Source: Haliclona indistincta
Lineage: Eukaryota; Porifera; Demospongiae; Haplosclerida; Chalinidae
Reading direction: 5' to 3'
Length of the DNA stretch: 64,000 nucleotides
NCBI GenBank assembly: GCA_964017065.1
Contig: OZ024785.1
Coordinates: forward strand, 15,570,102-15,634,101
Position numbers and translations under genes: made by a program. The notes beneath the pieces are model-generated. The model did no database searches. It was not told where the DNA came from and saw nothing but the letters and a program-made list of their open reading frames with translations. This document shows, piece by piece, positions 36,773 through 47,413 of this stretch (position 1 is the stretch's first letter; each line of letters starts with the position of its first letter).

Positions 36773-36859
36773 TGTAAACATGTGGTTGGCGGTCTTATTA
36801 ATGACGTCACATTATGGGAGGGGCTTGTGTACAATCAGCACCGATCAGCACACTGCAAT
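36773..36859. promoter_or_regulatory. Bidirectional promoter: PNPO-like copy 4 / ACOX copy 4
   Basis: Only 87 bp separate the divergent start codons. It contains ATTATGGGAGGGGCTTGTG (GC-box-like, near 36811-36830). A very similar GGAGGGGCTTGTACAA precedes ACOX copy 5 at 41391-41406. Confidence 0.55.
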
Positions 36860-39800
36860 ATGGCATCAAGCAGTAGGAACAAAGATGCTTACATGGCGCC
36901 TGAGCTGCGTGTCGAGCGAGAGAGGAGCGATCTCGTACTGGAGGAGCTCACTAACCTGCTGGATGGCGGAGCAAAAGTGACTAAGACAAGAAGAAGAATC
37001 CGTAAGCAATCAATTGAACAAGCAAGCACCTAGTTGGGCGTGGCCCGACCTCTGCGTTCTGTGGGAGGTGGGGCTTAGCTTGCTAGCACAATCATAGCTA
37101 GGGTGATACAGACCTTTGCATGTTGCTTGACAGTAGAATTGTAAAAATGGGCGTTGGCTACTAGGTTAACTAACTATGTAGGCCAACGCCCATTTCACAA
37201 TCTCTGCTAGCTGTCAAGCAACTTGCTAAGGTCTGTATAGATGTTCAATGAAATCATATATTATACTTCCTGGGCTTATTCCGTGTGCATCAGTGGATTT
37301 GATTCATACAGTACCCTGAGGACCAGTATCCATCACAAGTTTTTTTGTACTTTTTGTCCAAAAATGCCTCTCGAGCTCTCAAAGGGGTTTAAATTTTCAT
37401 GGACAAGCACACGAACACTCTTCAAAGCATATCAACGTTGAAAATGTTCTCCACAAAAAAATTCTGTATTAGACACTTGAAGCGTCATTGCTTATTTACC
37501 AACTAAAGCATAAAGTTATGCTACAATAATTTCTGTGACACTTGCTTGGTAAATATTGACCTTGAATGAGATGATGGAGTTAACACTCAAAGTGTGTTAA
37601 TGTGTTTAATTTGTGTTTAATTTGTGTCACATTTGTCATGCAGAGAGCATGGTAGCTGCTGACCCTGTGCTTCGTCAAGATGACTACCATTACACTTCTG
37701 TGGAGGAAGAGTTTGATCGATCAATGGAACGCAGCATGAAATACGTAGAGTACTCTAAGAAACTCAACATGGACATGAGAGAGAAACGATTCTTTAGAAA
37801 GTGAGCTACATGTTCATTGCGTAGAACAGATCAATACATTCCCTTAAACACTTCTACGTTATTTTAGTGCTAAAAAAGTCATAATAGTTTGTTGCTCAAA
37901 ATCATAGTGACACAAACCCAGTCATTATTTTCTATCTACCCATTATCACAGAGCGACTCCTGAACCCTACCCCATTGGACTCAATGAAACTATGTTCATA
38001 CCAACTATAGAAGTAATGAGCCTTCCTTCACATTCTGCAGCTGCACATCATTCTCATTCTTTAGGCCCAATGTACAGATGAGCAGAAAGCCAAGTGGTTG
38101 CCACTAGCAAAGAGTTTCTCTATCATAGGAGCATATGCTCAGACTGAGCTGGGACATGGTCAGCTGAATCATCATGTGTTGTACTGTCATCACTGGTTGG
38201 CCTGCAGGAACATACATTAGAGGACTAGAGACCACAGCTATCTATGAGCCCAGTACTCAGCAGTTTGTACTCCATAGCCCTACACTAACCTCTATCAAGT
38301 GGTGGCCAGGAACATGTGAGTGATGCCAACAGCTACTAGTGTTAGTAGCTAGTGTACTAATCCACTACTAGTGTTAGTAGCTAGTGTATTAATCCACTAC
38401 TAGTGTTAGTAGCTAGTGTATTAATCCACTACTAGTGTTAGTAGCTAGTGTATTAATTCACTACTAGTGTTAGTAGCTAGTGTATTAATACACTACTAGT
38501 GTTAGTAGCTAGTGTATTAATACACTACTAGTGTTAGTAGCTAGTGTATTAATCCACTACTAGTGTTAGTAGCTAGTGTATTAATCCACTACTAGTGTTA
38601 GTAGCTAGTGTATTAATCCACTACTAGTGTTAGTAGCTAGTGTATTAATTCTCTACTACATACAGTGGGTCACACAGCCACACATGCTGTTGTTGCTGCT
38701 CGACTGATCACTAAGGATAAGGATCATGGTATACACATGTTCTTAGTACAACTGAGGAGTCTAGAGGACCACAAACCATTACCTGGTAACTACTGAACAC
38801 TGTTGCTAGTTACCTTGGTTACTTATCTCTGGATTTGTAGGGGTTAAAGTCGGTGACATAGGACCCAAGTTTGGTTACAAGGGAATGGACAATGGTTTCC
38901 TGAAGTTAACCAATCTCCGCATTCCTCGAGACCAAATGCTCATGAAGTATTCTAAGGTACCATACTTGTGATTCATCATTCTTGTAACTATCACAAGGAG
39001 CTAATCATTCCAATTAGCGTTGAATAGCTCATTGGTAAACACAAAATATTTCCATCGCTCGACATGTTAATAACTTTCTTATTAATGTGTACAAGTTGTA
39101 CGAGCCGTATAACCATGTTTAAACTTTCAATGTACTGCAAAATTCACGCATGGAATAACGGCCCATTTGTTCCACAGTTCAATTGCACACTACATCTGCT
39201 TTGAATTTGTGCTAATCTATTAGTAAATCATAACGTAGATCATCGTTACCTATCTGCTTCATAATAGCTACTTAATTGATTAAAATAGGTTCTACCAGAT
39301 GGAACTTATCAGAAACTCGTATCTAACAAGATATCTTATGGCACTATGGTATTTGTACGTGCTTTTATAGTACGAGAATCACCAATGATACTATCGAGAG
39401 CGGTGACCATTGCTGTACGCTATAGTGTGGTACGAAGACAGACACAGAACAGACCAGGGTAAGGAGCTACCTATAGCTAAAATAATAATTCACTTTTCAA
39501 GCTTTACTAGTTTTGCTCACTTCTCTCTCCTTCTCTTCATCCCTCCCTTCCTCCCTCCCTCCCTTCCCTCCCTCCCTCCCTCCCTTCCCTCCCTCCCTCC
39601 CTCCCTCTCCCCCCCTCTCTCTCTCTCTCTCTCCCTCCCTCCCTCCCTCCCTCTCTCTCTCTCTCTCTCTCCCTCTCTCCCTCCCTCTCTCCCTCCCTCG
39701 ATCCCTCCCTCGATCCCTCCCTCGATCCCTCCCTCGATCCCTCCCTCGATCCCTCCCTCCCTCCCTCTCTCTCTCTCTCTAGTCAACCGGAGACCCAGGT

Positions 39801-41219
39801 GATGGACTATCAAACACAGCAGTATAAGCTCCTCCCACTAATAGCTACTACATATGCGTTTCTATTTACTGGTGACTATATGATTCGAGTATACAATGAA
39901 ACATGGTCAGAAATATCGAAAGGAAACTTTGACTCAATGTCAGAGGTATGACCACAATGTTAGTATAACCATACATTATGAGTTATGAACCATAATCATA
40001 ATTATTTTTATTATGATATTGAAGGTTTGTTGTTCTTGTGTAGTTACATGCTACCAGTGCTGGACTGAAAGCATTATCAAGTGAAGTGTGCAGTCAAGGA
40101 ATGGAGGTATTGCCACTTTACTATCGATATCATACTTTGTCAATTACTGTATGTAGATGTGTCGTCTTGCGTGTGGAGGGCATGGCTACTCACTAGCCAG
40201 TGGTATACCAGACCTGTATGTCAACTATACTGCAGCACAGACTTATGAGGGAGAGAACACAGTGCTGTATCTACAGACAGCTAGGTACTGTATCATGTCA
40301 TACTATCATGAATTGAGTGTTACTGTTGTCACTAGATATCTTCATAAGATGTTCAACCAGCAGCTCACTCAGTCTCAGCTTCCTCCCAATATTGCCTACC
40401 TTGCTAGTGACTTCCCCAAACATACCTCCTGTGCTGCTCACTCACCAGACCAGTTCTCTGATCCTCACCTCCTTCTTGAGGCCTACCGTCAGAGGGCTAG
40501 GAGGATGGTGGAGGTTGCTGCAGCACAGTATCTACATGCCAAACACACAGCACGACTGGATGATGTAGCTGCCTGGAATGGCTCTTCAGTGGACTGGACT
40601 AATGCAGCCAAGGTGAGCTACTGTACTGGTATGTGATGGCCATTATACACTCCTCTGCAGGCACACTGTCATTTTGTGGTACTGAGAGCCTTCATTGAAG
40701 CCATTCAGAATGCTGACGTGTGTCCTGCCAACCTGGCCATCTTGAATGGTCTGTGTTCCCTGTATGCAGTGTTTGGTATAGTACAGTGTTCAGGAGAGTT
40801 TACACTGGTCAGTAACTGGGTCACCACTCATGCAGCACTCACAGCTCTTCCTCTCATGTAGAATGGATACCTGTCCACACAGCAGATGGGAATGGCACGC
40901 ACACACCTCTACACACTGTTGGGTGTGATCAGGTGAGTGAGTGTGAGTGGGTGTGGTCATGAGGTGACGTTTATCCCATCAGACGTGAGGCAGTTCCTCT
41001 GGTAGACGCATTTGACATTCCTGATGCAGTGTTGAACTCTGCTCTGGGACGATATGATGGTGATGTGTATCAGCACCTGTATGAGTGGGCTCAGAAGGCT
41101 CCTAGAAACAAGTCAGAGGTGAGTAGTTGGAGCAGCTGTGACTATCAACAAGTTCCCTCCATCAGGTTCATGATGTCTACTACAAGTACCTCAGACCACT
41201 GATAAAATCAAAACTCTGA
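36860..41219 (+). CDS. Peroxisomal acyl-CoA oxidase (ACOX copy 4)
   Basis: Exon 1 36860-37001 ([20 protein letters not shown]), exon 2 37644-37800, then in-frame exons to TGA at 41217-41219. Landmarks: [49 protein letters not shown], catalytic [15 protein letters not shown] (exon about 40157-40283), and terminal IKSKL (PTS1). The FAD-dependent oxidase of peroxisomal beta-oxidation, apparently intact. Intron 1 holds a palindromic MITE. Other introns hold the largest satellite array of the family (about 10 units) and a CCCT/CGATCCCTCC tract. Confidence 0.92.
37107..37237. mobile_element. Palindromic MITE-like element in ACOX copy 4 intron 1
   Basis: TACAGACCTTTGCATGTTGC is answered by GCAACTTGCTAAGGTCTGTA, and AATGGGCGTTGG by CCAACGCCCATT, giving an almost complete 131-bp foldback. 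No coding. Confidence 0.75.
38332..38650. repeat. 32-bp hairpin satellite in ACOX copy 4 intron (about 10 units)
   Basis: Same unit and same intron as in copies 2, 3 and 5, with the highest copy number seen here. Single-base variants (ATTAATTC, ATTAATAC) mark some units. Confidence 0.92.
39535..39780 (+). repeat. CCCT / CT / CGATCCCTCC microsatellite ending at an acceptor
   Basis: Pyrimidine tract before the [11 protein letters not shown] exon, including five iterations of CGATCCCTCC. Homologous in position to the tracts at 7023, 26281 and about 44010. Confidence 0.9.
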
Positions 41220-41417
41220 ATTTATCTTCAAATTAACTTAATTTTGTGCAAAGTAATTTATTTTGTGTGCTGCCAAATAGTGCCTCTTATAATGCGCATT
41301 AATTTTACCATAGCTCACCCACGCAATAACACTTTACTAGTTTATCGCCTGTACCTCCCATCTATCCAATGACGTCACATAATTTTATTAGGAGGGGCTT
41401 GTACAACCAGCGTAGCA

Positions 41418-44400
41418 ATGGCTGCTCAATCTAGCATAAACAAAGGTGCCTACATGGCTGCTGAGCTGCGTATCGAGCGAGAGAGGAGCGACCTCGTGCT
41501 GAATGAGCTCACTAACCTGCTGGATGGTGGGGTAGAGATTACCAAGACGAGAAGAAGAATCCGTAAGTAATCATGACCTCCTTTATCGATCTACATCTGT
41601 ACAAGCAGGCAGCCATGTATGAAGCTAAGTAGGGTAGTTGCCTGACGAATATTGGTATTAATTGTTGCATATTAAATTTTAATGAGTAGCCATCAAAGCT
41701 AGCTAGAAAGAACTTTTGATATCGCTAGCATTGGATTCTTTTTAGGGGTGCAACACTGTCCCCCTTTGAACTATTTTTGCTCCCTTGAGTAATCAAATAC
41801 CGGTATTATAGTCTATACATTGCCCAAATCGATAGTGCACATGCTTAGCTTTGCCCTCAGCTTGCAACAAGAGTCAGTATCATACATATTCATTGTGTCG
41901 CTATAGTCATGGTTGTTTTGGAGAGACTAAATGTATGAAGGTGCTTCAGTGCTATTATTATTGCAGTAAAACTATTGTATGTATTATCACGTACTACTAA
42001 CAGAGAGTATGGTAGCTGCTGACCCTGTGCTTCGACAAGATGACTATCATTACACTTCTGTGGAGGAAGAGTTTGATCGATCTATGGAACGCAGCATGAA
42101 ATATGTTAACCAGATGAAGACACACAACATGGACATTAGAGAGAGACACTTCTATAAACTGTGAGCAATGTGTACAATAATTTACACAAATAACCTTGTC
42201 TCATGGTGCTATGAAACCAATTAGCTAACTTAAGATTACAGTAGTACACACTGCAAGGGTACTAGCTAGCTAGCTCACGTGTTCAGACAATTCTAGAATT
42301 TCAGAACTATACATCTGCTATACATTAATTATTGTATCTACTACTTTGCTCAAGTAAGATTGTCTGTGCTATTCTTAGAGTATAGGGTAAGAGTTGTATC
42401 AGTTTGCTTTGATTGAGATATCCTTATGCATGCATGAGGAGAGAGTGGTTTGTGCGCGATATTGAATTATGTGTGGTTTCCTATTGTTGTTTTACTGTTA
42501 AAATCTCCCAGTTTTGTATGACTGCAAAATGAAGCTTAGCGGTTTCCTAGGCTTTGCATATCATTGGCTATAGTACTCATGCATCGAGCGCCATGCCAGT
42601 GACATGAGTAAGATAATTGCACCCTTGCAGTGTTTACCAGACCTTTCTTGTTCCAAACTTCAGTCAGGCATGAGGTCGGGCTTATACAGTAACATACTAG
42701 TGCATTATTTTCTATACAGAGCAACTCCTCAGCCGTATCCCATTGAAGTCAATGAATTGATGTTCATACCAACAATCAAAGTAATCATGAAAGCATGCAC
42801 GCACACTCTGTATCACATCTTTCTCCTTTTTAGGGCCAATGTACAGATGAGCAGAAAGCCAAGTGGTTGCCACTAGCAGAGAGTCACTCTATTATAGGAG
42901 CATATGCTCAGACTGAGCTGGGACATGGTCAGTTGAATCATCATGTGTTGTACTGTCATCACTGGTCGGCCTGCAGGAACATACATTAGAGGACTAGAGA
43001 CCACAGCTACCTATGAGCCCAGTACTCAGCAGTTTGTACTCCATAGCCCTACACTAACCTCTATCAAGTGGTGGAGTGGAACACGTGAGTGATGACAACA
43101 GCTACTAGTGTTAGTAGCTAGTGTACTAATCCACTACTAGTGTTAGTAGCTAGTGTATTAATCCACTACTAGTGTTAGTAGCTAGTGTATTAATCCACTA
43201 CTAGTGTTAGTAGCTAGTGTATTAATCCACTACTACATGCAGTGGGTCACACTGCCACACATGCTGTTGTTGCTGCTCGACTGATCACTAAGGATAAGGA
43301 TCATGGTATACACATGTTCTTAGTACAACTGAGGAGTCCAGAGGACCACAAACCATTACCTGGTAAATACTGAACGCTGTTGCTAGCTACCAATGTTACT
43401 GATCTCTGGATTTGTAGGGGTTAAAGTTGGTGACATAGGACCCAAGTTTGGTTACAAAGGAATGGACAATGGTTTCCTGCAGTTAACCAATGTCCGCATT
43501 CCTCGAGACCAAATGCTCATGAAGTATTCTAAGGTACCGTAATTTAATTCATTAACTTTTTCGGTGGATAAGCTTAAGTTTAGCGAATTCGTCTTCTACC
43601 TGTTTCAAAGCATCAAGATTACTAGTTTTATTGGTAACTTTATTTTATTTCAGGTTCTACCAGATGGAACTTATCAGAAACTCGTATCTAACAAGATATC
43701 TTATGGCACTATGGTATTCGTACGTGCTTTTATAGTACGAGAAATGCCATTGATGCTATCAAGAGCAGTGACCATTGCTGTACGCTACAGTGTGGTACGA
43801 AGACAGACACAGAACAGACCAGGGTAAGATATGTGGTTTCTTGCATAATTATATTATAGGAAGGCAATACTACTGATAATATTAGTTGGTGACGTAGCAG
43901 CCTTTGATAGGACTTATCTGTTGCATCTTATAACTTGACAATAAATTTTGAACTAGCTGACAACTACTAACTTTACTCTTTGTCCCTTCTTTTCTCTTCC
44001 GCCCCATCCCCCCTCCCTCCCTCACTCCTCCCTCTCTCTCTCTAGTGAACCAGAGACCCAGGTGATGGACTACCAAACACAGCAGTATAAGCTCCTCCCA
44101 CTATTAGCTACTACATATGCTTTTCTATTTACTGGTGACTATATGATTCGAGTCTACAATGAAACATGGTCAGAAATATCGAAGGGAAACTATGATTCGA
44201 TGTCAGAGGTATGACCATTAGACGAAATGTACTGTAGAGGATAAGTATGTATAATATTAGTCTAATTGAGGTATAGAATGTCTTGTATGTGTGTGATTTT
44301 ACTATGTGAATATCAAGGCACCGATCTGTCCGTCAGTTTTGAAGCTTTTAATTCTGGACCAGTGTCATTATTTGATTTACTGTTTTTTTGAGTAGTGCGA

Positions 44401-47265
44401 TGTTATAACAACCATATTGATCATAATGCTAGTAATAATTATAATGTATATTATTGTGAACTATCCATCACTTGTATAAAGGTTTGTTGTTCTTGTGTAG
44501 TTACATGCTACCAGTGCTGGACTAAAAGCATTATCAACTGAAGTGTGCAGTCAAGGAATGGAGGTAATTTATTATATTGTACTACATATTTTGTCAATTG
44601 TACTAATCTTAATGTCTGCTTATGTAACAGTTGCAAAAATTAATATTATTACCCTGGTATGATTTAATATTAGGGAGGCACGGTAGTGCCTCCCTATGTA
44701 GGGATGAACGAGAAAACAAGATGGCGGCTACATACAATGTATTAGCATTCAAACGCTGATAGTACGCCTGTTGATGAATTTTATACGTCCAAAGACACTT
44801 AGATCTGCTCGCTGGCGTTGCCCCATCCTACAGTAGCAAGGAGATTGCTCGAAATTGTCACTAAAGTGACGAACCTGGAAACGGTGAAAATCGACTTTCG
44901 TCATCTTCGTCTTCTTCTTCTTTCTTCTTCCACTCGCCTAGCGCCTTTACGCGACCAGTGCCGAGACCAAAACACCCACGAACAGTCGTGAAATACTTCT
45001 GGCATGTGCCTTTTGAACTTAGTTTTGAGCGAAACGACGATGTAAATTTGACGAGTTCATGATCACGAACAGTTGTCAGCTTAGTGTTAGACGCCATATT
45101 GTGATTACGCAATACGCACGTGATCAACCACTCGAATTCTAGAAGTAGAGTATCGCCGTATGGAGAGCGCATATTGGCGTCTGGAGTCTTCGAATAACAA
45201 CTCACCGAGTAAGCTCGTGTAATATCACCATTCTGCAGCTTGCCAGATACTATCACAGCCGTACATTATTTTGTAAACTAGAGTGGGCGGGGCTCGTATG
45301 CTGTGCATTCCTGCAGAATGCATGAGCTAGTTTCACTATAATTTTAGGAATAATATGACATGCAAGTTCTCACACAAAGAAATTATCATCAACAGCAAAC
45401 CAAAATAATGGTGTAAACAAAGAAATACATTTGAACCGCACCAAAAATTTGAAACTCAAAAAAGGACACAAACAAGAAATAAAAAAGATTTCTAACGAAA
45501 TCAAAAGGATGTAGGGATAAAGAAATCTGCTACTGGTCCACAATGTAAACCAACAAGGAACTAGTATGGAATGGTAACATGATTACAGACCATAGATCCC
45601 TACATCAGTGGCTGCAGTTCAGCTAGTTGCTGTTGACTGACATCTGACGTGCATTGAATTGAATTCAAGCCACTGATGTAGGGATCTATGGTCTGTAATC
45701 ATGTTACCATTCCATACTAGTTCCTTGTTGGTTTACATTGTGGACCAGTAGCAGATTTCTTTATCCCTACATCCTTTTGATTTCGTTAGAAATCTTTTTT
45801 ATTTCTTTTGTAGTAGAATTGAACATGAATTGTGGTCTTTTTCGAGTGCACAATAATGTGCATTGAGCAGTTGTCAAGCCTTCACTACTATCCAATTCGT
45901 GCATAAGTAAGTTGACCAGTTCAGCTAGTACACAAAGAATATGCTGTTTCTCTGATCGTATGACATTCGTCACTAAAATTTAATCATTTGTTTAATATGC
46001 AAGAATGAATTTGTACAATCATTGCACAAAATTAATTAATGCTGTGTCTAGAGTCTCGGCAGTGGGTGTATATAAATACGTATATAGTTAATGTGGTTAT
46101 TAAGTTAGGGTTTAGTTCATTATATACGAATTTATATACGCCCACTGCCAGGACTCTAGACACAGCGTTAATCCTTTATTATTTGTCATCTATTGTATGC
46201 AGATGTGCCGTCTTGCGTGTGGAGGGCATGGCTACTCACTAGCCAGTGGTATACCAGACCTGTATGTCAACTATACTGCAGCACAGACTTATGAGGGAGA
46301 GAACACAGTGCTGTATCTACAGACAGCTAGGTACTGTATCATGTCATACTATCATGAATTGAGTGTTACTGTTGTCACTAGATATCTTCATAAGATGTTC
46401 AACCAGCAGCTCACTCAGTCTCAGCTTCCTCCCAATATTGCCTACCTTGCTAGTGACTTCCCCAAACACACCTCCTGTGCTGCTCACTCACCAGACCAGT
46501 TCTCTGATCCTCACCTCCTTCTTGAGGCCTACCGTCAGAGGGCTAGGAGGATGGTGGAGGTTGCTGCAGCACAGTATCTACATGCCAAACACACAGCACG
46601 ACTGGATGATGTAGCTGCCTGGAATGGCTCTTCAGTGGACTGGACTAATGCAGCCAAGGTGAGCTACTGTACTGGTATGTGATGGCCATTATACACTCCT
46701 CTGCAGGCACACTGTCATTTTGTGGTACTGAGAGCCTTCATTGAAGCCATTCAGAATGCTGACGTGTGTCCTGCCAACCTGGCCATCTTGAATGGTCTGT
46801 GTTCCCTGTATGCAGTGTTTGGTATAGTACAGTGTTCAGGAGAGTTTACACTGGTCAGTAACTGGGTCACCACTCATGCAGCACTCACAGCTCTTCCTCT
46901 CATGTAGAATGGATACCTGTCCACACAGCAGATGGGAATGGCACGCACACACCTCTACACACTGTTGGGTGTGATCAGGTGAGTGAGTGTGAGTGGGTGT
47001 GGTCATGAATTGGTGTATGTCCCATCAGGCGTGAGGCAGTTCCTCTGGTGGACGCATTTGACATTCCTGATGCAGTGTTGAACTCTGCTCTAGGACGATA
47101 TGATGGTGATGTGTATCGGCACCTGTATGAGTGGGCTCAGAAGGCTCCTAGAAACAAGTCAGAGGTGAGTAGTTGGAGCAGCTGTGACTATCAACAAGTT
47201 CCCTCCATCAGGTTCATGATGTCTACTACAAGTACCTCAGACCACTGATAAAATCAAACCTATGA
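41418..47265 (+). CDS. Peroxisomal acyl-CoA oxidase (ACOX copy 5), altered C-terminal signal
   Basis: Exon 1 41418-41562 ([21 protein letters not shown]), exon 2 42004-42160, then an exon with [17 protein letters not shown], and on to TGA at 47263-47265. All family landmarks are present: [15 protein letters not shown] (Ser in place of the usual Pro), [15 protein letters not shown], and the [15 protein letters not shown] exon near 46203-46330. The C-terminus reads IKSNL rather than IKSKL, so PTS1 strength is probably reduced. The intron before the catalytic exon (44.6-46.2 kb) has been expanded by a 1.1-kb composite element and a TTAA MITE. From the catalytic exon onward the sequence is almost identical to copy 4, suggesting recent duplication or gene conversion. 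Confidence 0.9.
43101..43235. repeat. 32-bp hairpin satellite in ACOX copy 5 intron (about 4 units)
   Basis: The shortest of the four arrays, in the same intron and with the same unit. Confidence 0.9.
44672..45810. mobile_element. Two-part inverted-repeat element, copy in ACOX copy 5 intron
   Basis: Part B (about 44672-45290) begins with a hairpin AGGGAGGCACGGTAGTGCCTCCCT and ends near GGGCGGGGCTCGTATGC. A linker (45290-45460) follows. Part A (about 45462-45810) is a long palindrome whose arms share AGGATGTAGGGATAAAGAAA, GATCCCTACATCAGTGGC and their complements. The same B-linker-A order is found inverted at 59520-60790. Part B has a 131-aa minus-strand frame (44861-45256) with an Arg/Lys and Glu/Asp-rich end but no transposase motif that I recognise. 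Confidence 0.75.
46036..46171. mobile_element. TTAA-bounded palindromic MITE (136 bp)
   Basis: The ends TTAATGCTGTGTCTAGAGTC and GACTCTAGACACAGCGTTAA are inverted, and the inner arms are GGCAGTGGGTGTATATAAAT / ATTTATATACGCCCACTGCC. It lies 30 bp upstream of an ACOX copy 5 acceptor. Confidence 0.8.
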
Positions 47266-47413
47266 ATCCATAGTTTAATGTTTCATCCAAACTGGTGCTC
47301 ATGGAAATGTTTGTTTTGAGAATCGGTTTTCATAACTGTTTTTGTTATGATTGCTGTACTAATGTTTGTCTGACTATATAAACATTAAAAATATCTTTTC
47401 TGACACTGTAATC

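Noticed and set aside
39410..39813. Ser/Pro/Leu-rich frame following an ACOX exon
   Set aside because: It is the pyrimidine microsatellite of an intron. The exon ends at the donor CCAGG/GTAAGG before it.
44861..45256. 131-aa minus-strand frame as an independent gene
   Set aside because: It lies wholly in part B of a repeated element. The second copy (60.1-60.7 kb) does not keep the same full frame, and I see no known domain. Kept only as a possible element-encoded remnant.
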